Below, in pieces: positions 58,848-64,000 of a stretch of DNA of 64,000 nucleotides (position 1 is the first letter of the stretch; each line of letters begins with the position of its first letter). The notes under the pieces were generated by a model. That model made no database searches and had not been told where the DNA came from. It saw only the letters and a program-made list of their open reading frames with translations. Source of the DNA: Cryobacterium sinapicolor (lineage in GTDB: Bacteria > Actinomycetota > Actinomycetes > Actinomycetales > Microbacteriaceae); assembly GCF_004403465.1 (NCBI RefSeq), contig NZ_SOGQ01000019.1, positions 1-64,000 of the forward strand. The letters run 5' to 3'. The translations under genes were made by a program, and so were the position numbers.

Positions 58848-58871
58848 ATCACAAAGTCTGAGGAGACCCCC

Positions 58872-60170
58872 GTGCCCGATTCCGTGCCATCCACCGTTCT
58901 GCGGTCCACGTTCAACGATCCTCTGGAGGTTGTCGACCCCGAGATCGCCGCCGTCCTCGAGCAGGAGCTCGGACGCCAGCGCGACTACCTCGAAATGATC
59001 GCCAGCGAGAACTTCGTGCCGCGTGCAGTGCTGCAGTCGCAGGGCTCGGTGCTCACCAACAAGTACGCCGAGGGCTACCCGGGACGCCGTTACTACGGCG
59101 GCTGCGAGTACGTGGACGTCGCCGAGCAGCTCGCCATCGACCGGGCCAAGTCCCTCTTCGGCGCCGCCTACGCCAATGTGCAGCCCCACTCCGGCGCCAC
59201 CGCGAACGCCGCCGTGCTGTCGGCCATCGCGACGCCCGGCGACACCATCCTCGGGCTGGAACTGGCCCACGGCGGCCACCTCACCCACGGAATGAAGCTC
59301 AACTTCTCCGGTAAGCTCTACAACCCCGTCGCCTACGGCGTCGACCCGACAACGTTCCTCGTCGATATGGACGTCGTGCGTGAGAAGGCGCTCGAGTCCC
59401 GCCCCCGGGTCATCATCGCCGGCTGGTCCGCCTACCCCCGCCACCTCGACTTCGAGGCGTTCCGCAGTATCGCCGACGAGGTCGGCGCCATGCTCTGGGT
59501 CGACATGGCCCACTTCTCCGGACTCGTCGCCGCGGGCCTGCACCCGTCCCCGGTTCCCTACGCGGATGTCGTGTCCACCACGGTGCACAAGACCCTCGCC
59601 GGTCCCCGGTCCGGTCTGATCCTCTCGCGCGACATGGCGCTGGCGAAGAAGCTCAACTCGAACGTGTTCCCCGGCCAGCAGGGCGGCCCGCTGATGCACG
59701 TGATCGCAGCCAAGGCGACCGCGTTCAAGCTCGCGGCCGAGCCCGAGTTCAAGGAACGTCAGGAGCGCACCCTGCGCGGTGCGAGCATCCTCGCCGACCG
59801 TCTGATGGCGGATGACTCGCGCGCCGGCGGTGTCGACGTGCTCACCGGCGGCACCGACGTGCACCTCGTGCTCGCCGACCTCCGCAACTCGCCGATCAAC
59901 GGCCAGCAGGCCGAGGACGCCCTGCACGCGGTCGGCATCACGGTCAACCGCAACTCGGTGCCGTTCGACCCGCGGCCGCCGATGGTCACCAGCGGATTGC
60001 GCATCGGAACCCCCGCCCTGGCCACCCGCGGCTTCGGGGACGAGGAGTTCACGGTCGTCGCCGACGTCATCGCCGAGGCGCTCAAGCCCGACGCCGACGT
60101 CGAGGGCCTCCGCGCCCGCGTCAAGGTGCTCACCGAAGCTTTCCCGCTGTACCCCGGCCTGCAGCAGTAG
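58872..60170 (+). CDS. glyA: Serine hydroxymethyltransferase
   Basis: Interconverts serine and glycine with THF, the main one-carbon donor. The 432-residue PLP protein has [10 protein letters not shown] (about 41-50), [19 protein letters not shown] and the PLP lysine Lys240 in [16 protein letters not shown], plus [15 protein letters not shown] with the conserved Asp/His. GTG start after GAGGAGACCCCC. The leader is a ZTP riboswitch. folD follows 268 bases on with a palindromic element and a microsatellite between. Confidence 0.96.
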   Translation: MPDSVPSTVLRSTFNDPLEVVDPEIAAVLEQELGRQRDYLEMIASENFVPRAVLQSQGSVLTNKYAEGYPGRRYYGGCEYVDVAEQLAIDRAKSLFGAAYANVQPHSGATANAAVLSAIATPGDTILGLELAHGGHLTHGMKLNFSGKLYNPVAYGVDPTTFLVDMDVVREKALESRPRVIIAGWSAYPRHLDFEAFRSIADEVGAMLWVDMAHFSGLVAAGLHPSPVPYADVVSTTVHKTLAGPRSGLILSRDMALAKKLNSNVFPGQQGGPLMHVIAAKATAFKLAAEPEFKERQERTLRGASILADRLMADDSRAGGVDVLTGGTDVHLVLADLRNSPINGQQAEDALHAVGITVNRNSVPFDPRPPMVTSGLRIGTPALATRGFGDEEFTVVADVIAEALKPDADVEGLRARVKVLTEAFPLYPGLQQ

Positions 60171-60206
60171 CGCCCGCCGCGCCGGGGCTCAGCGCCCTGC
60201 GTGTAA

Positions 60207-60290
60207 ACGAATTCGACGGAGATTGTGCCTTGAAAGCCCGCTGGCGGCATCCGTCACCGGCGTGTCGCCCAAAATCTCCGTCGAATTCGC
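60207..60290. repeat. Palindromic element, ACGGAGATT family, copy 4 (84 bp)
   Basis: Arms ACGAATTCGACGGAGATT and AATCTCCGTCGAATTCGC enclose 48 bases. It lies between glyA and folD and is followed after 15 bases by an octamer array. Confidence 0.92.
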
Positions 60291-60305
60291 ACGCGCCTCC
60301 GGCAC

Positions 60306-60409
60306 CAGAGCATCAGAGCATCAGAGCACCAGAGCACCAGAGCACCAGGGCATCAGAGCAGCAGGGCATCAGGGCAGCAGAGCATCAGAGCATCAGGGCA
60401 TCAGGGCAC
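60306..60409. repeat. Eight-base tandem repeat (CAGAGCAT-type) x13
   Basis: Thirteen tandem units of CAGAGCAT, CAGAGCAC, CAGGGCAT and CAGGGCAG sit between the palindromic element and folD. The array ends 29 bases before the folD start. Confidence 0.93.
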
Positions 60410-60438
60410 TTGAGCACGATCGATTGAATGGAACCACA

Positions 60439-61323
60439 ATGACGGCAATCATCCTCGACGGAGTCAAGACCGCCTCCACGGTCAAGACCGAGCTCATCGA
60501 CCGGATCGCGGAGCTGCGCGCGCACGGGATCGTGCCCGGGCTCGGCACGCTCCTGGTCGGCGACGACCCGGGATCGCGCTCGTACGTCGCCGGCAAGCAC
60601 CGCGACTGCGCCGAGGTCGGCATCGAATCGATCCGCGTCGACCTGCCCGCGTCGGCGACCAGCGCCGATGTGCGCGCCGCGATCAAGGACCTGAACTCCG
60701 CTCGCGAGGTGACCGGCTACATCATTCAGCTACCGCTGCCGGTCGGCCACAACGACAACGCCATGCTCGAATTGATCGACCCGTCGAAGGATGCCGACGG
60801 CCTGCACCCGACGAACCTCGGCCGCCTGGTACTCGGCATCGAGGGCGAGCTGGACTCGCCACTGCCATGCACCCCGGCCGGCATCGTCGAGCTGCTGCGC
60901 CGATACGACGTTCCGATCGTCGGCCGGCGCGTCGTCGTCGTCGGACGCGGCCTCACCGTCGGGCGCCCGCTCGGCCTGCTGTTCACCCGCAAGGGCCTGG
61001 ATGCCACCGTCACCCTGACTCACTCCCGCACGGTCGACTTGCCCGGCGAGGTACGCCGCGCCGACATCGTCGTGGCGGCCGTCGGCGTGCCGCATCTGAT
61101 CCAGGCCGACTGGGTCAAGCCAGGCGCCGCGGTGCTCGACGTGGGAATCACCCGCGTGACCGACCCGATCACCGGCACGGGCACTCTGACCGGTGACGTG
61201 CACCCGGATGTCGCGAACGTCGCCGGTCATCTCTCCCCGAACCCGCGCGGGGTCGGCCCGATGACCCGTGCCATGCTGCTCTGCAACGTGGTGAAGGCCG
61301 CCGAGCTGTCCCTCATCCGCTAA
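60439..61323 (+). CDS. folD: Methylenetetrahydrofolate dehydrogenase/cyclohydrolase
   Basis: Bifunctional conversion of 5,10-methylene-THF to 10-formyl-THF with NADP, linking GlyA to PurN and PurH. The 294-residue protein has the catalytic YVAGKHRDC segment with Lys, IIQLPLP, the [10 protein letters not shown] motif and the nucleotide-binding [13 protein letters not shown], and ends with [18 protein letters not shown]. The ATG at 60439 is chosen by the usual MTAIILDG start. The upstream frame extends into glyA and is ignored. The leader is occupied by an octamer microsatellite. Confidence 0.94.
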   Translation: MTAIILDGVKTASTVKTELIDRIAELRAHGIVPGLGTLLVGDDPGSRSYVAGKHRDCAEVGIESIRVDLPASATSADVRAAIKDLNSAREVTGYIIQLPLPVGHNDNAMLELIDPSKDADGLHPTNLGRLVLGIEGELDSPLPCTPAGIVELLRRYDVPIVGRRVVVVGRGLTVGRPLGLLFTRKGLDATVTLTHSRTVDLPGEVRRADIVVAAVGVPHLIQADWVKPGAAVLDVGITRVTDPITGTGTLTGDVHPDVANVAGHLSPNPRGVGPMTRAMLLCNVVKAAELSLIR

Positions 61324-61342
61324 TCCGGCACGCTCGCTCGTC

Positions 61343-61391
61343 GTCTCTGGTCTCTGGTCTCTGGTCTCTCGTCTCTGGTCTCTCGTCTCTC
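61343..61391. repeat. Seven-base tandem repeat (GTCTCTG-type) x7
   Basis: Seven units of GTCTCTG or GTCTCTC lie about 20 bases after the folD stop codon. Confidence 0.93.
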
Positions 61392-61510
61392 GGCGACCGG
61401 GACCCGCTAGGACCAATGATGATGCCGTCGCAGCGCACGCCGTGGGCACCGACGCACGTTAGAACTTGCGCCGCGAGCCCGAGTCCGCGCCGGGAGCCCA
61501 AGTCTGCGCC

Positions 61511-61533
61511 GGTGGTCGAGCCTGTCGAGACCC
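61511..61533. repeat. Intergenic repeat TCGACAGGCTCAACCACC, copy 3 (inverted)
   Basis: GGTGGTCGAGCCTGTCGAGACCC is the inverted, slightly divergent counterpart of the repeats at 47373 and 47426, placed right beyond the gamma carbonic anhydrase gene. Confidence 0.7.
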
Positions 61534-61541
61534 GTTCCGAC

Positions 61542-62090
61542 TCAGTCCTCGGGCGGCGCCGCCACCGAGGCATGCAGGGCGGAGTGGCGCAGGTACTCCT
61601 CGGCGTTGTGGCCGAGGCCGGCCACCTCGTCATCCGTCAGGGGGCGCCGCACCTTGGCGGGAACGCCGGCGACCAGCGACCGCGGCGGCACGATTGTGCC
61701 CTCGAGCACCACGGCTCCCGCGGCGACCAGCGACCCGGAACCGATGACGGCGCCGTTCAGTACGGTGGCCATCATGCCGATCAGCGAGCCGTCCTCGACC
61801 GTGCAGCCGTGCAGCACGGCTCCGTGCCCGACGGACACATTCCGGCCGACGATCAGCGGGAAGCCGTGGTCCACGTGACAGGAGACGTTGTCCTGAAGGT
61901 TGGAGCCGGGGCCGATGCGGATGGGCTCGGCTTCGGCGCGCAGCACGGCGTTGTACCAGATGCTGGCGTGTTCGGCGAGGGTGACGTTGCCGACGAGCAC
62001 GGCCCCCGGGGCGACGAAGGCGGTCTCGGCGACGACCGGTCCGGGTCGGTCGGGCAAGATGATGATGCGGGCGGCGCTGTCGGCAGTCAT
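61542..62090 (-). CDS. Gamma carbonic anhydrase-like hexapeptide-repeat protein
   Basis: A 182-residue left-handed beta-helix protein of the gamma-CA/PaaY family. Hexapeptide-type turns run from about 25 to 150 (GAVLVGNVTLAEHASIWYNAVL, GSNLQDNVSCHVDHGFP with metal-binding His, VSVGHGAVLHGCTVEDGSLIG with two more His). The metal ligands His-His-His are present, which suggests zinc binding, but carbonic anhydrase activity is uncertain in this family. The start is taken as ATG 62090, seven bases from a TAGGCT box; a longer frame runs antisense to the next gene. Confidence 0.87.
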   Translation of the reverse strand: MTADSAARIIILPDRPGPVVAETAFVAPGAVLVGNVTLAEHASIWYNAVLRAEAEPIRIGPGSNLQDNVSCHVDHGFPLIVGRNVSVGHGAVLHGCTVEDGSLIGMMATVLNGAVIGSGSLVAAGAVVLEGTIVPPRSLVAGVPAKVRRPLTDDEVAGLGHNAEEYLRHSALHASVAAPPED

Positions 62091-62126
62091 ACGCGTCAGC
62101 CTATCGGGCGCGCCTCGCACAGGCCC

Positions 62127-62132
62127 TAGGCT
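62127..62132 (+). promoter_or_regulatory. Leaderless -10 box of the YbaK gene
   Basis: TAGGCT ends six bases before the ATG at 62139. Confidence 0.6.
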
Positions 62133-62138
62133 TCCGGC

Positions 62139-62615
62139 ATGGTGAATACCGCGCATCCGTCCGTCGATCGGGTTCGGCAGGCTCTTCGCGCCCACGGAAC
62201 AGACCCGGAGATCCGCTGGTTCGACGCTGCTGCCCCAACGGCCGCCGCCGCCGCGGAGGCGCTCGGAATCGAGATCGGCGCCATCGCGAATTCGCTCGTC
62301 TTCACCCTCGACGGCGAGCCGCTGCTCGTGCTCACCTCCGGGGCGCACCGAGTCGACGCGGCCTGGCTGGGGGACAGGCTGGGCGGCACGATCGGACGCG
62401 CCTCGAAAGATGTCGTCGAGCAGGCCACCGGTCAGGTCATCGGCGGGGTCGCGCCGCTGGGGCATCCGTCGTCGCTCCGTACCCTGGTGGACGTCGCGCT
62501 CGCCGAATTCCCCGTCGTCTGGGCCGCGGCGGGACACGCGCACACCGTGTTCCCCACCACGTTCGACGAACTCGTGCGGATCACCGGCGGCGAGCCCACC
62601 GCGGTCGCGCCGTGA
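62139..62615 (+). CDS. YbaK/EbsC family aminoacyl-tRNA deacylase
   Basis: A 158-residue single-domain protein of the prolyl-tRNA editing superfamily. It has the IGAIANSLVFTLDGEPLLVLTSG core (about 48-70), GRASKDVVEQATGQVIGGVAPLGHP with the conserved Lys and the G-G-V-A-P-L-G-H segment, and a C-terminal GHAHTVFPTTFDELVRITGG. Such enzymes hydrolyse mischarged Cys- or Ala-tRNA(Pro) or related species. TAGGCT lies six bases before the ATG. A hairpin at the 3' end is followed by seven T residues. Confidence 0.9.
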   Translation: MVNTAHPSVDRVRQALRAHGTDPEIRWFDAAAPTAAAAAEALGIEIGAIANSLVFTLDGEPLLVLTSGAHRVDAAWLGDRLGGTIGRASKDVVEQATGQVIGGVAPLGHPSSLRTLVDVALAEFPVVWAAAGHAHTVFPTTFDELVRITGGEPTAVAP

Positions 62616-62638
62616 ACGCACGCGGTGTGGGTTTTTTT
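62595..62638 (+). terminator. Terminator of the YbaK gene
   Basis: CCCACCGCG near the end of the gene pairs with CGCGGTGTGGG downstream (two-base bulge), followed by seven T residues. The palindromic element of 62639 begins right after it. Confidence 0.75.
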
Positions 62639-62735
62639 GTGGCTAACTCAGGAGATACGGATGTCCCGAGTCACGTCGGCCCCGTAATCCGCGGGTACTG
62701 CCGACGGTCCGGTCAGTTTCTCCTGAGTTAGCCAC
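62639..62735. repeat. Palindromic element, TAACTCAGGA family, copy 3 (97 bp)
   Basis: Arms GTGGCTAACTCAGGAGA and TCTCCTGAGTTAGCCAC are perfect inverted repeats of 17 bases around 63 bases, equal in total length to copy 2. It lies right after the YbaK terminator. Confidence 0.93.
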
Positions 62736-62915
62736 TAAGCCAAGCGGAGCCAAGCCGAGCGGAGCCAAGCCGAGCGGAGCCAAGCCGAGCGGAGCCAAGC
62801 CGAGCGGAGCCAAGCCGAGCGGAGCCAAGCCGAGCGGAGCCAAGCCGAGCGGAGCCAAGCCGAGCGGAGCTAAGCCGAGCGGAGCTAAGCCGAGCGGAGC
62901 TAAGCCGAGCGGAGC
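62736..62915. repeat. 15-bp tandem repeat x12 abutting the palindromic element
   Basis: Twelve consecutive 15-base units (first a variant, then CAAGCCGAGCGGAGC, last three beginning with T) start at the very next base after the right arm of the element and end 13 bases before the galK stop. Confidence 0.95.
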
Positions 62916-62928
62916 GCGTAGCCCGGCG

Positions 62929-64000
62929 CTACTGCTGCCGGGCGGCCCCATCGGCGGCGCGCACCACGAACAGGTCCGGCACCGCGAAGCCCCGGGCCGC
63001 GAACGCGGCGGTGACCGCGGCCGTGACCGCGGGGATCAGGTCGCTCGGAGTCAGGGCGATGGCCGCGCCGCCGAAGCCGCCGCCGGTCATCCGGGCGCCG
63101 ATGGACCCGGCGCCGCGCGCGGTCTCCACCGCGAGGTCGAGCTCCGGCACCGAGATCTCGAAGTCGTCCCTCATAGACAGGTGCGACGCGTCCAGGAGGG
63201 CGCCGATCGCGGTCGGTCCCTGCTCGCGCAGGGTGCGCACGGTGTCCTGCACGCGCTGATTCTCGGTGACCACGTGCCGCACCCGGCGGAACGTCTCGTC
63301 GTCGAGCACGTCGGAGGCGGGGCCGAGGTCGTCCACGGTGAGGTCGCGCAGGGAGGTGACCCCCAGCATCCGTGCACCCAGCTCACAGGAGGCCCGGCGC
63401 GAGGCGTACCCTCCGGTCGAGTGGGCATGGCTCACCCGGGTGTCGATGATCAGCAGCTCGAGTCCGGCGGCGTCGAAGCCGAGCGGGATCACCTCGGCCT
63501 CGAGGGTGCGGCAGTCCAGGAACACGGCCGAGTCGGCCTCGCCGAGCAGCGACGCTGACTGGTCCATGATGCCGGTGGGAGCCCCGACGGCCCGGTTCTC
63601 GGCCAGCTGGCCCACCCGGGCGAGCACGCGCCGGTCGAGCCCCAGATCCCAGAGGTCGTTCAGGGCAACGGCGACCGCGCTCTCGATCGCGGCGGACGAC
63701 GACAGCCCGGCCCCGATCGGCACGTCCGAGTCGATGAACACGTCGAAGCCGGGGACGACGGCCAGGTCGGCGCCGAACTCGCCGAGGGCCCAGGCCACGC
63801 CGAGCGGGTAGGCCGACCAGCCCGCCAGGTTCTCCGGGGTCAGCTCGTCGAGGGACAGCTCCACGGTCTCCGTGGCGAACGAGCTCGCGACCCTCAGCAG
63901 GCGGTCGCCGCGCAGGCGGAGCCCGACGAGCGTGCGCCGGTTGATCGCGAAGGGGAACACGAAGCCGTCGTTGTAGTCGGTGTGCTCGCCGATCAGGTTG
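62929..64000 (-). CDS. galK: Galactokinase, 5' end beyond the window
   Basis: Phosphorylates galactose at C1 in the Leloir pathway. The 3' part of the gene (about 356 codons) is in view, the N-terminus being cut at 64000. The visible start has NLIGEHTDYNDGF, the galactokinase signature; then the GHMP kinase loop PIGAGLSSSAAIESA, GIMDQSASLLGEADSA with the catalytic Asp, and the C-terminal ARMTGGGFGGAAIAL. The upstream part may contain the GRVNLIGEHTD start and, beyond it, other gal genes. The stop is next to the 15-bp array. Confidence 0.95.
   Translation of the reverse strand, partial: NLIGEHTDYNDGFVFPFAINRRTLVGLRLRGDRLLRVASSFATETVELSLDELTPENLAGWSAYPLGVAWALGEFGADLAVVPGFDVFIDSDVPIGAGLSSSAAIESAVAVALNDLWDLGLDRRVLARVGQLAENRAVGAPTGIMDQSASLLGEADSAVFLDCRTLEAEVIPLGFDAAGLELLIIDTRVSHAHSTGGYASRRASCELGARMLGVTSLRDLTVDDLGPASDVLDDETFRRVRHVVTENQRVQDTVRTLREQGPTAIGALLDASHLSMRDDFEISVPELDLAVETARGAGSIGARMTGGGFGGAAIALTPSDLIPAVTAAVTAAFAARGFAVPDLFVVRAADGAARQQ

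Overview
The window is a high-GC chromosomal segment of an actinobacterium, most likely a member of the Microbacteriaceae (Cryobacterium or a close genus). This rests on the gene content and order (GuaB plus GuaB3, DUF6350-purN-purH, a DUF222-HNH protein, SURF1, an Mrp operon with fused A and B subunits), on many leaderless TANNNT promoters six bases from the start codon, and on the family-typical intergenic repeat containing TCGACAGGCTCAACCACC. No tRNA, rRNA, CRISPR array, prophage or plasmid function was seen.

Layout. 1-4.1 kb: the 3' end of an IS481-type transposase abuts a branched-chain amino acid ABC operon on the minus strand (livH, livM, livG, livF; no livK in view). 4.3-15.1 kb: guaB, a MalY/PatB-type aminotransferase, guaB3, glpD, a cation:proton antiporter with its RCK_C subunit, SURF1, a DUF3817 protein and guaA. 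15.3-24.2 kb: BI-1 family protein, a membrane protein, glycerophosphodiesterase, UvrD/PcrA helicase, FUSC protein, a small acidic protein, DUF3054 and VIT1/CCC1 proteins, with large tandem repeats between genes. 24.5-32.9 kb: sucCD, DUF6350 protein, purN, purH, an MscS channel and DDAH. 33-38.6 kb: a heterodimeric ABC exporter behind an attenuator-like leader, then cupin, alkyltransferase-like and GNAT proteins. 38.7-47.3 kb: icd, a P1B-type ATPase, a decayed subtilase, an MFS protein and DUF222-HNH. 47.5-52.4 kb: YrdB, purU, an MFS exporter, a GreA-type protein and an amino acid permease. 52.5-64 kb: mrp antiporter operon, a ZTP riboswitch with glyA, folD, gamma-carbonic anhydrase, YbaK and the 3' part of galK.

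Functional links. Purine and one-carbon metabolism is strikingly represented (guaB, guaB3, guaA, purN, purH, purU, glyA, folD). The ZTP riboswitch senses folate or purine stress in front of glyA. sucC and icd share an imperfect palindromic operator, suggesting co-regulation of the TCA cycle. glpD and the phosphodiesterase feed glycerol phosphate metabolism.

The most unusual content is non-coding. There are two families of intergenic palindromic elements. One has four copies of 83-84 bp with 18-bp arms. The other has three copies of 97, 97 and 107 bp with 17-bp arms. In both, the arms are conserved, the interior is variable and the length is nearly fixed. Tandem arrays lie beside several of them, and microsatellites also run through three protein-coding genes. 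A 350-base leader before the ABC exporter encodes a 29-residue peptide and contains mutually exclusive pairings, one of which would hide the exporter's Shine-Dalgarno sequence. The octamer ACGGATGC/GCATCCGT is strongly over-represented.
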